Shown here: in pieces, positions 36,513 through 44,357 of the stretch
Numbering within the stretch: the first letter of the stretch is position 1
How the letters are laid out: each line of letters starts with the position of its first letter
DNA from: Deltaproteobacteria bacterium
Lineage (GTDB): Bacteria; Desulfobacterota; Desulfobacteria; Desulfobacterales; JAHEIW01
NCBI GenBank assembly: GCA_024639185.1
Contig: JAHEIW010000013.1
Coordinates: forward strand, 1-62,984
DNA: 62,984 nucleotides
Direction of reading: 5' to 3'
Position numbers and translations under genes: made by a program
The notes under the pieces: generated by a model
Databases searched by the model: none
The model's input: only the letters and a program-made list of their open reading frames with translations
What the model was told of the DNA's origin: nothing

Positions 36513-36558
36513 ATCGGGGATGGCTTCGGAAATTGATTCTAAAACCGCCATCCCCGAT
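36513..36558. terminator. Long-stem hairpin downstream of mscL
   Basis: ATCGGGGATGGC at 36513-36524 pairs perfectly with GCCATCCCCGAT at 36547-36558 around a 22-base loop. It lies about 75 bases after the mscL stop and 190 bases before the next start. No T-run follows on either side, so it may be a transcript-end stabiliser or bidirectional terminator. The rest of the 36440-36750 gap shows no gene. Confidence 0.5.
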
Positions 36559-36750
36559 TCATTTCTGACGGACTGCCTCAATTTTGCCGGACACGAGGGA
36601 TTTCACGGGCAAGATTCGGGTATTCAATTTTTAATTTGCCTTTAACGCTGCTTCTGTGTAAAATTTTGATAACCCATGCCGCCTGCCCAATTACGATCGT
36701 ATTCGTTCGGTTTTTAAATTGGCGTTCAACCCCTGATCTTAGTACTGCAG

Positions 36751-37611
36751 ATGAAGGTCATAACAAAATCACCTATTTTAATCAGCCTGATGCTTCTTGC
36801 TGCAATGACGGCGTTCGCCGAAGCCGATGAGCCTGCAAACAAGCTTGGATGGCGACCGCTTGACAAGGGACTTGAATTGGGCACCTTTCGGTCTCCAATG
36901 CCATCCGAAGTCGGTGATTCGCTGATAAGAGTGCTGCGAATTGATCCCAAGCATTACCGTCTGCGGTTGCTCAATACTTCGGCCATCCCAAAGGGTTCTC
37001 CGATAACGCCAAAACAATGGTGCCAGCAAAACGGGCTGACAGCCGTTATCAACGCCAGCATGTACCAGACCGATTATAAAACAAGTGTATCTTTAATGCG
37101 CAAAAAAGGGCACGTCAATAACCCGCGCCTGTCAAAAGATATGGCCATCCTTGCATTTGACCGTTTGGATAGCAGTGTTTCAGAAGTTAAAATTATTGAC
37201 CGCCAGTGTGAGGATTTTGAATTTTGGAAGAAAAAATATGCCACCCTGGTTCAGAGTATCCGCATGATATCGTGCACCGGAAAGAATGTCTGGAAGCAGC
37301 AGCCGCGACGCTGGAGCACTTCAGCTATCGGCATGGATGAGAAAAATAATGTTTTATTCATTCACGCGCGCTCATTGTACAGCACCCATGATTTGATCAA
37401 TATCTTGAAGGTTCTTCCCCTGAACATCTCGCGCAGCATGTATACCGAGGGCGGTCCCCAGGCCCAGTTATACATCACGGTTTCGAATCAAAAATTTGAG
37501 TTCGTTGGAAGTTATGAGGTTGGCTCAAGCGATGCAAATAAGGGATCATTATCATGGCCCCTTCCCAACGTGATCGGCATATCAAAGCGCCACCCAGAGC
37601 CCGATCAATAG
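36751..37611 (+). CDS. Exported phosphodiester glycosidase (NAGPA-like) protein
   Basis: 286 residues, ATG 36751 with a weak ribosome site. Residues 1-25 are a Sec signal (ILISLMLLAAMTAFAEA). The mature protein matches the phosphodiester-glycosidase/NAGPA domain: GLTAVINASMYQTDYKTS near 92, AIGMDEKNNVLFIHAR near 192 and YTEGGPQAQLYI near 236, the last with the conserved Gly-Gly and acidic residue. The family includes the lysosomal uncovering enzyme and bacterial periplasmic proteins acting on exopolysaccharide or teichoic-type phosphodiesters. It is periplasmic. A single-gene unit; no surface-polysaccharide genes are adjacent, so the substrate is unknown. Confidence 0.85.
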   Translation: MKVITKSPILISLMLLAAMTAFAEADEPANKLGWRPLDKGLELGTFRSPMPSEVGDSLIRVLRIDPKHYRLRLLNTSAIPKGSPITPKQWCQQNGLTAVINASMYQTDYKTSVSLMRKKGHVNNPRLSKDMAILAFDRLDSSVSEVKIIDRQCEDFEFWKKKYATLVQSIRMISCTGKNVWKQQPRRWSTSAIGMDEKNNVLFIHARSLYSTHDLINILKVLPLNISRSMYTEGGPQAQLYITVSNQKFEFVGSYEVGSSDANKGSLSWPLPNVIGISKRHPEPDQ

Positions 37612-37774
37612 ACGCTATTCATACTCACCTGGCCATGATTCCATAATTAAGGTATTGATATTTAGCCGGGCTTCATCTATGAATAAAAAGTGCAACCAAA
37701 GGAGCAAAATAGCGGCATCACAGCTTAATATCGACCTAACAAATTAGAATTTATATAAATACCATTTTATCAAA

Positions 37775-38593
37775 ATGCCAAAAGCCACCGCCCAGTATAA
37801 TCTGGCCGTCCTCAATCCAGACCTTGCCAAAGAATGGCACCCGACGCGCAACGGGGATTTAAATCCCCGAAACGTGACACCCGGGTCGGGTCGCAAAATA
37901 TGGTGGATTTGTGGCAGCGGTCACGAATGGCAGGCGCCTGTATACAGCAGAAGCCGCGGTAGCAATTGTCCGTTTTGCCATAGATCCTCGGCAGCCGATG
38001 ATAATGAGATGTTAATCGCTAACACGGATCTCACCAAACAATGGCATTTAACAAAAAATAGCGGATTGAACCTGAGAAATTTGCCAGCGGGCTTCAAAAA
38101 GAAAGTGTGGTGGATCTGTAAAGAGGGTCACGAGTGGGAAGCTACGGTCAAAGCCAGAATGAAGGGCAGCGGGTGCCCGCAATGCCGTAAACCGGATAAT
38201 CAGGAAGATCTAAGAAAAAAGGCGTCTTCAGCGCAGGCGCCCGGGAAAAGCTATGGAGCACATAAATTCAGTACACGCCAGCCAGCTTTTTCACAGGCCA
38301 GCGCCGCAACCGGATTTAGAAAAAATAAGCGCTATAAGCATCAGGCGACCGTCATTATCGAAGATATAAATTCCGGTTCGTTGAGCTATGCACAGACCAA
38401 GGATTTCAGCAACGATGGTATGCTATTGGAATCAGCAGTTGCCATTAAACCCGGTACCCGGGTAAAAATAAAATTTGACACTCAGCCCTTCAAATCAGCA
38501 CCAAAAACTTACAACTCGGTTGTCAGGTGGTGCAAAGAAGAAACCGATGAAAGCGCCATGCACAATTACGGAATCGGTGTAAAATTCATTTAA
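37775..38593 (+). CDS. Zinc-ribbon (DUF4379, two copies) - PilZ fusion protein
   Basis: 272 residues, ATG 37775. Two tandem DUF4379-type zinc domains open the protein: DLAKEWHPTRN ... WWICGSGHEW ... CPFCHRSS at about 14-70 and DLTKQWHLTKN ... WWICKEGHEW ... CPQCRK at about 84-140; each supplies two CxxC-like halves plus His. After a disordered Ala/Ser/Lys linker, residues 182-272 form a PilZ domain with RKNKRYKHQATV and DFSNDGMLLES, closing FGIGVKFI-like. DUF4379 domains are known mostly from nuclease-associated proteins, so joining them to a c-di-GMP-binding PilZ domain is unusual. It is cytoplasmic, a single gene, with no visible restriction or flagellar context. Confidence 0.85.
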   Translation: MPKATAQYNLAVLNPDLAKEWHPTRNGDLNPRNVTPGSGRKIWWICGSGHEWQAPVYSRSRGSNCPFCHRSSAADDNEMLIANTDLTKQWHLTKNSGLNLRNLPAGFKKKVWWICKEGHEWEATVKARMKGSGCPQCRKPDNQEDLRKKASSAQAPGKSYGAHKFSTRQPAFSQASAATGFRKNKRYKHQATVIIEDINSGSLSYAQTKDFSNDGMLLESAVAIKPGTRVKIKFDTQPFKSAPKTYNSVVRWCKEETDESAMHNYGIGVKFI

Positions 38594-38809
38594 CCAGAAA
38601 ACCCGGCGTTGGTCTGCCACCCAATCAACTAAAATATGACTGGGTCTCAGTTGGTGAAGCAACAATTTGAGATCTATAACATTTTTGGTTGTAAGCGAAC
38701 GGATCAAATGACGGAATACATAATTAAACCTAAAGTTTAAGCAATTAATTCCGATATCAAGACTACACCTTAAATTTGCGCAAGCAGGTTCATGTTACGG
38801 GAGATTGTA

Positions 38810-38983
38810 ATGAAGGACCTTATTTCTCAGGGCTTATTGCTGTTTTCAGAAATCGGCGTCATCGTTGTGATGTTAATTATCATCGCCAAAGAACGGAAAA
38901 AAAGAAAAGAAGAAGAAAAGAAAAATAAACGGCCCGCGCGTCACAGCACAGTGCCCGAAACACGAACACTGTACCTGGATTGA
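38810..38983 (+). CDS. Small single-pass membrane protein
   Basis: 57 residues from ATG 38810, with GGGAG upstream; an ATG at 38792 has no ribosome site. The N-terminal half is one hydrophobic helix (LLLFSEIGVIVVMLIIIAK), followed by a Lys/Glu-rich stretch (KERKKRKEEEKKNKRP) and a short tail. The positive-inside rule places the charged end in the cytoplasm. No family is recognised, although the pattern resembles small accessory subunits such as cytochrome-oxidase CcoQ-like or toxin-like peptides. A strong intrinsic terminator follows at 39031, confirming a short separate transcript. Confidence 0.6.
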   Translation: MKDLISQGLLLFSEIGVIVVMLIIIAKERKKRKEEEKKNKRPARHSTVPETRTLYLD

Positions 38984-39030
38984 GCGCTGACACAATCGAG
39001 CCTAAATTCATCGATTCACCTTATACAAGG

Positions 39031-39063
39031 GCAGCACCCCGATTTGGGGTACTGCTTTTTTTA
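39031..39063 (+). terminator. Intrinsic terminator
   Basis: GCAGCACCCC (39031-39040) and GGGGTACTGC (39046-39055) form a ten-base stem with one mismatch and a GATTT loop, followed by seven T and then ATT. It lies 48 bases after the stop of the small membrane protein. This is the clearest Rho-independent terminator in the window. Confidence 0.85.
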
Positions 39064-39119
39064 TTAAATCATTTGCTTGTGACGGCAACCGGCATGTCCG
39101 TGCTGAATGAGATACGCTT

Positions 39120-39869
39120 ATGAATTGCCCGAAATGCGGTTTTGAACAGGCGCTGGAAGGTCCTGAATGCCAAAAATGTGGCCTTATTTTTTCTAAATAT
39201 ATAAAAATATTAGAAAAAAAGACAAAATCGACCGTATATAATACCGTTGCAGCACCAAAAATCAATGAGCACCAGGAATTTATAAAACACCTGTTTTTTC
39301 ATGTTAATGCAGAAACCAATCCTTTGATATTGGCCGGCCGCTGCCTTGTATTTATTATCATTTTGATGTGGAGTTTTAAGTTTATCCTCACCCCTATGAA
39401 AAGCCAGTATGCAATGGAATCTTTCTGGCATCTGGTTAACCTGCCCTTTCATGAAGCCGGCCACCTTATTTTTAGACCTTTTGGCCGACTGATGACCTCG
39501 CTGGGCGGAAGCCTCGGTCAACTGCTGATGCCGCTGGTATGCCTGGTTGTATTTTTAATCAAAACCCGCGATACATTTGCTGCCGCATTTGCCCTGTGGT
39601 GGTTTGGTGAAAATTTTTTGGACCTCGCCCCTTACATCAATGATGCCCGATCGCTTACCCTGCCGCTTCTGGGCGGCAATACCGGCCGCACATCCCCGTA
39701 CGGCTTTCACGATTGGGAATTCATCCTTAAAGAAACCGGCTGGATCAAACACGACCATGCGCTGGCTCATTTTACGCACACACTGGGTTGTATTTTGATG
39801 ATATTCGCTCTTGTATGGGCCGGGTATATCCTCTATAAGCAATATCGATATAAAAATGCCTCCGATTGA
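39120..39869 (+). CDS. Membrane metalloprotease-like protein with N-terminal zinc ribbon
   Basis: 249 residues, ATG 39120. Residues 1-25 form a zinc ribbon (MNCPKCGFEQ then CQKCGLIF). Hydrophobic segments follow at about 75-95, 115-140, 140-160 and 215-240. The third begins with LPFHEAGHLIF, an HExxH metal site at the membrane boundary as in M50/M48-type intramembrane proteases; no second-ligand LDG or NPxDG motif is obvious, though a FGENFLDLAPY stretch offers acidic residues. It might be a site-2-protease-like regulator, or an uncharacterised DUF family carrying HExxH. It is inner membrane. A single-gene unit. Confidence 0.75.
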   Translation: MNCPKCGFEQALEGPECQKCGLIFSKYIKILEKKTKSTVYNTVAAPKINEHQEFIKHLFFHVNAETNPLILAGRCLVFIIILMWSFKFILTPMKSQYAMESFWHLVNLPFHEAGHLIFRPFGRLMTSLGGSLGQLLMPLVCLVVFLIKTRDTFAAAFALWWFGENFLDLAPYINDARSLTLPLLGGNTGRTSPYGFHDWEFILKETGWIKHDHALAHFTHTLGCILMIFALVWAGYILYKQYRYKNASD

Positions 39870-39975
39870 GCCGATCGCGATTGCATGTTAACATGTTTTC
39901 GCATAAATGGCTGACCCAAACATAATAAAGCTAAATTCGTATGTCGTTTCTACCCGATTTAGAAAGGATTAAGAA

Positions 39976-40374
39976 ATGAGAAATACGTTCCTATTTATCT
40001 GCCTAACCGCATGTATCGTATTTACAGTGGCTTGTTCGGGGACGATGAAAGGTGTCGATCGGTACTCGGGCAAGCGCGTCTACTTTGACTATCAGGATGA
40101 AAAATTAGGATCCGCTCAACTGCAGTTGACCATGCCGGATGGAGAGCATTTTATGGGCAAGCTGCTAGAAGAACCGGCGGAGCGGCAATCGGGTAAAGAA
40201 TACCCGGCGATTGAGCAATTCGTTGGAAACTCGGAGGCGCACCTATTTGGTGACCGTGGTACGGAGATGAGGTGCAAATTTAGACTTTCTGATCGTATCG
40301 TGGGATTTAAAAGTGGTGGGTTCGGACTGTGCGAAACTTCCGAGGGCCATGTGATTGATATTTTTACGCGCTAA
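39976..40374 (+). CDS. Small lipoprotein of unknown function
   Basis: 132 residues, ATG 39976 preceded by AAAGGATTAAG. A lipoprotein signal ends in the lipobox FTVACSG, so Cys20 is the likely lipid anchor. The mature part is 110 residues of mostly beta structure (KRVYFDYQDEKLGSAQLQL, then MRCKFRLSDRIVGF), ending in GFGLCETSEGHVIDIFTR, with two Cys that could form a disulfide. It probably faces the periplasm from the outer or inner membrane. I do not recognise a named family. It is a separate unit, about 85 bases before the thioesterase gene. Confidence 0.75.
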   Translation: MRNTFLFICLTACIVFTVACSGTMKGVDRYSGKRVYFDYQDEKLGSAQLQLTMPDGEHFMGKLLEEPAERQSGKEYPAIEQFVGNSEAHLFGDRGTEMRCKFRLSDRIVGFKSGGFGLCETSEGHVIDIFTR

Positions 40375-40460
40375 AAAGAATCCGGGCGCGTGAACATGAA
40401 AGTGTGGGCTGCATATCACAATAAAGCCAACTCAGCACTACCCTAAAGCAGGATGCTAAG

Positions 40461-40865
40461 ATGAAAAACATTCATGATACAATTGCACACAGTAAAAAAA
40501 CCGGTGAAATCGAATTTTTCATAAAGGAACGCCGTGCGGATTGTGTGATCAGCGCAATGCCTGTTAAAGACGGCATCCTGAATCCGTTTGGCACCGTGCA
40601 CGCCGGAGCCCTTGTATGGCTGGCCGATGTAACCGCAACTGTTTTGGCGTTATCGCAAGTCGAATTGAGCCCGGATGGCAGGGGTTTTCCGCTGGCCATC
40701 AACATAAATACCCATCTGCTGGACAACCAACAGGAAGGAGAAATCAGGGCCGAAGCTCGGTTTGTGCGTCAGGGAAAACGGGTTACCGTTGTGCGCACCC
40801 GCGTAACCGGCGCTCAAGAGCGACTTTTAGCCGAAGTTACCACAACCCACATACCAGCCATCTGA
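40461..40865 (+). CDS. PaaI-type hotdog thioesterase
   Basis: 134 residues, ATG 40461. Hotdog-fold acyl-CoA thioesterase of the PaaI/4HBT group: the motif GTVHAGALVWLADVTAT at about 44-60 carries the catalytic acidic residue after HAG, and the last strands end with AEVTTTHI. Members hydrolyse aromatic or medium-chain acyl-CoA. It is cytoplasmic and acts as a tetramer in relatives. Directly after its stop begins the methyltransferase/nitrilase remnant, so its native downstream neighbours are lost. Neither an aromatic-degradation gene nor an acyl-CoA ligase lies within 10 kb. Confidence 0.88.
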   Translation: MKNIHDTIAHSKKTGEIEFFIKERRADCVISAMPVKDGILNPFGTVHAGALVWLADVTATVLALSQVELSPDGRGFPLAININTHLLDNQQEGEIRAEARFVRQGKRVTVVRTRVTGAQERLLAEVTTTHIPAI

Positions 40866-41046
40866 AAAACCACTTTGATCTGGTCGTATCGCAGAACGTT
40901 TTCCATCACATGGCGCAATGGCAGACGGCTGCGAGTGAAATCGTCCGGGTTATAACGCCGGGCGGTTATCTGCTGTGGCTTGACCTGGCCTTTTGCGGTT
41001 GGATTGCCCAGCGTTTCCAGCCCCTTGCCAAACGGCACGGCCTGAA
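40866..41046 (+). pseudogene. Methyltransferase remnant (class I, middle and C-terminal part)
   Basis: Directly after the thioesterase stop a second plus frame gives FDLVVSQNVFHHMAQW, SEIVRVITPGGYLLW and LDLAF, the motif IV-VI order of a SAM-dependent methyltransferase. The start codon and motif I are missing, so at least 100 codons have been lost at the 5' side. At about 41046 the sequence switches abruptly to a nitrilase fragment in another frame. This is a relic created by deletion. Confidence 0.65.
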
Positions 41047-41271
41047 ATCATGTGCCGTGGCGGCAGTGCGATCATTTCACCGCTTGGAAAAGTATTAGCG
41101 GGCCCGCTGTATGACCAGGAAGGCATCTTATTTACCGACCTGGATTTGGGCGCCATCACCCGCAGTAAATTCGATTTTGACGGGGTGGGGCATTACGCCC
41201 GTCCGGATGTTTTTCAGTTGCGTATTAATGAAAAACCGCATAGGTCAGTGATTTCCGACGGTAAAAAATAA
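41047..41271 (+). pseudogene. Nitrilase remnant (C-terminal part)
   Basis: The frame reads [18 protein letters not shown], then [11 protein letters not shown], then [17 protein letters not shown] and a short tail before TAA 41269-41271. This corresponds to the last 70 residues of nitrilases; the catalytic Glu, Lys and Cys regions are absent. The stop overlaps the ATG of the LysE-type gene by one base (TAATG). This suggests that the exporter was once translated with a complete nitrilase gene. Confidence 0.7.
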
Positions 41272-41888
41272 TGGAATGGAGCTTATTTATTAAGGGTCTG
41301 ATCATCGGTTTTTCGATCGCCGCACCGGTGGGACCCATCGGCGTCCTGTGCATTCAGCGGACCTTGTCAGACGGCAATGTACAGGGATTGGTCACCGGAT
41401 TAGGAGCAGCCACCGCCGATGCCATTTACGGCTGTATTGCCGCTTTTGGTTTAACATTGATTTCCGATTTCCTCGTCGATCAGTCCTTCTGGTTTAGATT
41501 GATCGGAGGCCTTTTTCTTTGTTATCTGGGATTACGCGCATTTTCCAGGAAACCGTCTGCGCTGAATATTTCTTTGACAAACAGCACTGCGCTTTCAGCA
41601 TACGGCACCACCTTTTTGCTGACCCTCACGAACCCGATGACGATTCTGTTTTTTGCCGGCATATTTGCCGGCCTGGGTGTCGTCAGTGAATCTGCCCATT
41701 ACGCATCAGCCGGCCTGATGGTCACTGGTGTCTTTTTGGGCTCCGCCGCCTGGTGGCTGATCTTAAGCGGCATAACCGGCATTTTTCGCCACAAAATCAG
41801 CGAGGGCAAACTGGCGCTGGTCAATAAATTGTCGGGTATCGTCATCGCGGTATTTGGTGTGGCTGCACTCATCAGTGCTGTTGTTTAA
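41271..41888 (+). CDS. LysE/RhtB-family amino-acid exporter
   Basis: 205 residues, ATG 41271. Six hydrophobic segments; the N-terminal FIKGLIIGFSIAAPVGPIGVLC carries the family APxGP motif, and the LTLTNPMTILFFAGIF segment near 117 is the second conserved block. Members export lysine, arginine, homoserine or threonine from the cytoplasm. It starts within the stop codon of the nitrilase remnant, so the native operon partner is lost. It probably depends on a promoter inside the remnant. A long repeat follows it at 41903. Substrate not determined. Confidence 0.9.
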   Translation: MEWSLFIKGLIIGFSIAAPVGPIGVLCIQRTLSDGNVQGLVTGLGAATADAIYGCIAAFGLTLISDFLVDQSFWFRLIGGLFLCYLGLRAFSRKPSALNISLTNSTALSAYGTTFLLTLTNPMTILFFAGIFAGLGVVSESAHYASAGLMVTGVFLGSAAWWLILSGITGIFRHKISEGKLALVNKLSGIVIAVFGVAALISAVV

Positions 41889-41902
41889 ATATAAGAGAAT
41901 GA

Positions 41903-42100
41903 GCAGGTGTCAGTGTTCAGGTGTCAGGTGTCAGCGTACAGAAGACAGAGAACAGAAAACAGAAGACAGATAGGCCCCTTCGTCTTCAATTTTTTTATCT
42001 GTCTTCTGTCGTCTGACCTCTGTCGTCTGAAAATCGGACACCCGAAACCTGAAGCCTGAACGCCTTCGGCGGAACTTTTAATGCTGACACCTGAAACCTT
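41903..42100. repeat. Long inverted heptad-type repeat, CAGGTGT and AGAAGAC words
   Basis: The left arm (41903-41972) begins with three CAGGTGTCAG-type copies and passes into ACAGAAGAC copies. The right arm (41996-42100) begins with TCTGTCTTCTGTCG words and passes into GACACCCGAAACCTGAA and CTGACACCTGAAACC. The order of the two word types is mirrored, so the whole region can fold into one long imperfect hairpin around an AT-rich centre. It lies between LysE and the tRNA-binding protein. Confidence 0.8.
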
Positions 42101-42159
42101 GTATAATGGTGAGGTCCTCGATGAGATTCATCTTATAAAAAACAAGAAGGGAATGAAAT

Positions 42160-42522
42160 ATGGAAACCATAGAAGTAGCGCCGGTCAAAGCGACCATTTC
42201 CCATGCAGAATTTCAAAAAGTCGATATTCGCGTCGGGACCATTGAAAGCGTTGATCCTGTAGAAAAGGCCGACAAACTCGTCAAATTGAGCGTCAACTTT
42301 GGAAATCATCGACGCCAGATACTGGCCGGTATCAAAACCGAACGCGCTAATCCGGGCGAAATTATTGGTCGACAGGCATTATTCGTGGTCAATCTTGAGC
42401 CGCAGGAAATGATGGGCGAAGTGTCTGAGGGTATGTTGTTTGATCTGGGCTATGCCGATGACATTACGCCGGTTCTGGCCGTTCCGGAGCGACCGGTCCC
42501 CGATGGTGTTCGGGCAGGATGA
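42160..42522 (+). CDS. tRNA-binding-domain protein (Trbp111 / MetG-C-like)
   Basis: 120 residues, ATG 42160 with AAGAAGGGAATG upstream. A stand-alone OB-fold of the EMAP/Trbp111/CsaA family: FQKVDIRVGTIESVDPV near 19, ADKLVKLSVNFGNHRRQILAGI near 40, and GRQALFVVNLEP then SEGMLFDLG in the second half. Relatives bind the tRNA elbow or act as the dimerising tail of methionyl-tRNA synthetase. It is cytoplasmic. It overlaps the downstream acetyltransferase gene by four bases (ATGA), pointing to translational coupling. Confidence 0.9.
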   Translation: METIEVAPVKATISHAEFQKVDIRVGTIESVDPVEKADKLVKLSVNFGNHRRQILAGIKTERANPGEIIGRQALFVVNLEPQEMMGEVSEGMLFDLGYADDITPVLAVPERPVPDGVRAG

Positions 42523-43163
42523 TGGATATTCACATCAGACCGGCCGGGCGTGAAGATGCCAAATTTATGGCCTGGCTGATACTCACAGCCGGAAGAGCAC
42601 ACGTCACCAGGGGAATCTGGGAAGTTATCCTGGATGGAACGGAGCAAGAAAATTTTAAATTCCTGTCTCTACTGGCGGTAACCGCCATACCGCATCTCTT
42701 TCATTACTCTTGCTACCTTGTCGCAGAATCAGATGGCCGGCCAGTGGCGGGACTGGGTGGCTACGACCCGATCAGCCTGGGTTACCCGGCGCTGCAACAG
42801 GCCATGCCGGAAGTTTTCAGACAACTGCAGCAGCCGGGTCCGGATCCGCATGCCAAAAAACGCGCTGAGCGCGTCTTGTGCTGCATACCCGACGAGGCCC
42901 AGGATGCCTGGATCATTGACAGCGTGGCCACCTTACCTGAATATCGCCGCAAAGGAATCGTCGACCGGCTGCTCGCTGCCATTATTGAACAAGGCCGCCA
43001 AAAAGGATTCCGGCGGGCTCAGATCAACCTGTACATCGGTAACCGACCCGCTCAGCGTGCTTATGAAAAACATGGATTTAAAATTGTGGATCAAAAATGT
43101 CATCCGGATTTTGAGGCTGAAATTGGCTCACCGGGGATGGTGCGCATGTTGAGAAATCTTTGA
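42519..43163 (+). CDS. GNAT-family N-acetyltransferase
   Basis: 214 residues, ATG 42519, overlapping the upstream gene by four bases. The motif A region for acetyl-CoA is VATLPEYRRKGIVDRLLAA near 143-161, with the RxxGxV/A turn typical of GNAT. Motif B is INLYIGNRPAQRAYEKHGF near 177. The N-terminal half is larger than in minimal GNATs and contains a substrate-cap-like helix (FKFLSLLAVTAIPHLFHYSCY). The substrate is unknown. Its coupling to a tRNA-binding protein hints at a translation-linked target, but that is a guess. Confidence 0.87.
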   Translation: MMDIHIRPAGREDAKFMAWLILTAGRAHVTRGIWEVILDGTEQENFKFLSLLAVTAIPHLFHYSCYLVAESDGRPVAGLGGYDPISLGYPALQQAMPEVFRQLQQPGPDPHAKKRAERVLCCIPDEAQDAWIIDSVATLPEYRRKGIVDRLLAAIIEQGRQKGFRRAQINLYIGNRPAQRAYEKHGFKIVDQKCHPDFEAEIGSPGMVRMLRNL

Positions 43164-43317
43164 AAATACAAACAAATCAGAATAGAAAATGCTCGTGAAG
43201 GCTTGATTTTACAAGATCAAGCTTAAAAAGATGACTAGAATATGACTTGACACACCCGGATCGATGTGATTCAGATACGGCAGTTGTGCCTTTTTCATTT
43301 CTTAACTAGAGGGAAAC

Positions 43318-43974
43318 ATGGCCACTTGGATCTGGATCTTCATTATTCTGGCCGGGAGCCTGTTTGCTCTGAAAATTATATATGTCCTTTGCATTGCCCT
43401 GGTTCTGCCCGTCACCCAGGGCGCCCTATATGTTTCAACTTCGCAAACAAAAATAAGCGCCTTTATCAATGCGGTACCCATGAGAGCAGACCAGATGCTC
43501 GTCGATTTGGGTTGCGGTGATGGCCGCGTGCTAAGAAAAGCGCTAAAGCGATATGGGGTTCGTACAGTCGGATATGAAATCAATCCGCTGGCCTATCTGA
43601 AGGCCCGAATATTTTCTTTCGGTTCCAGCAAAATTAAAATCAGGCGTCAAAATTTTTGGGAAGCAGACCTTTCGGATGCAGATGTGGTTTTTTGTTACCT
43701 TTATCCGGATGTCATGAAAAGATTGGCCGCCAAGCTTGCCGCCGATCTGAAGCCCGGCGCCGTCATTGTTTCCAGCAATTTTTCCCTGCCGGGATGGGTT
43801 CCCAGCAAGATTGTAAAGCTGAAACACAGTTTGCACAATGATCCCATTTTCATATACCGATCGCAAATCGGTGCCCCCTGCCCTGCAGGAAACAACAGAA
43901 TTCAATGGCCTTTGCCCGCAAACGGCGGTGTGCATGAAAAAGCACCTTTGATTTGGCTGCTGAACAATAATTGA
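43318..43974 (+). CDS. Membrane-anchored class I SAM methyltransferase
   Basis: 218 residues, ATG 43318 with AGAGGGAAAC upstream. One N-terminal membrane helix (IFIILAGSLFALKIIYVLCIALVL) precedes a Rossmann methyltransferase with motif I LVDLGCGDGRVLRKAL near 60, VGYEINPLAYLKA near 82 and DVVFCYLYPDVM near 121 (motif IV). It resembles the bacterial class-I enzymes related to protein or lipid methyltransferases with an N-terminal anchor. The acceptor is unknown. It is probably on the cytoplasmic face of the inner membrane. A small wHTH-like gene follows after about 45 bases. Confidence 0.85.
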   Translation: MATWIWIFIILAGSLFALKIIYVLCIALVLPVTQGALYVSTSQTKISAFINAVPMRADQMLVDLGCGDGRVLRKALKRYGVRTVGYEINPLAYLKARIFSFGSSKIKIRRQNFWEADLSDADVVFCYLYPDVMKRLAAKLAADLKPGAVIVSSNFSLPGWVPSKIVKLKHSLHNDPIFIYRSQIGAPCPAGNNRIQWPLPANGGVHEKAPLIWLLNNN

Positions 43975-44020
43975 TGGCTGCAATTCATACGGCTGTGCTG
44001 GGAAACGCAAGAGGAGACTC

Positions 44021-44224
44021 ATGAAGCAAGATATTTTGCTGAAAATGCAAAAGGGGGTGTATTATCCGGGAAATCATCTGGGCAACAGAAAGGATCTGAA
44101 TTTTCTGGTGACCGAAGGGTTTTTGGAACCTATGGAAGGTTCCTTTGTTTGCGGTCCCAACAACCAACCATCCTATTGTTTGACCGATAAAGGCTGTCGC
44201 GAAAAGCGAAACAATAACCGCTAA
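44021..44224 (+). CDS. Small hypothetical protein
   Basis: 67 residues, ATG 44021 with GAGGAGA upstream. Residues 20-60 could form a compact winged-helix-like unit (DLNFLVTEGFLEPME, then QPSYCLTDKGCREK), as in small transcription-associated proteins, but no named family is recognised. It is charged, with no signal or membrane helix. The ribosome site and position between two real genes support it as coding. It may share a transcript with the upstream methyltransferase. Confidence 0.55.
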   Translation: MKQDILLKMQKGVYYPGNHLGNRKDLNFLVTEGFLEPMEGSFVCGPNNQPSYCLTDKGCREKRNNNR

Positions 44225-44357
44225 GCAGACATGGTTTCATTTTTTTCCAGCACTGAAACAATGCTAAAATCCCTGAAGTGTTTGACGAATTGTTCAATTC
44301 AGCCTACCTTATAAACAAATTTCCGTGTGCAAAAAAAAATGCAGAACTGATGATCTT

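Noticed and set aside
43266-43520. 84-codon plus frame before and within the membrane-anchored methyltransferase
   Set aside because: No family match and no ribosome site; it is a shadow frame of the methyltransferase gene at 43318.
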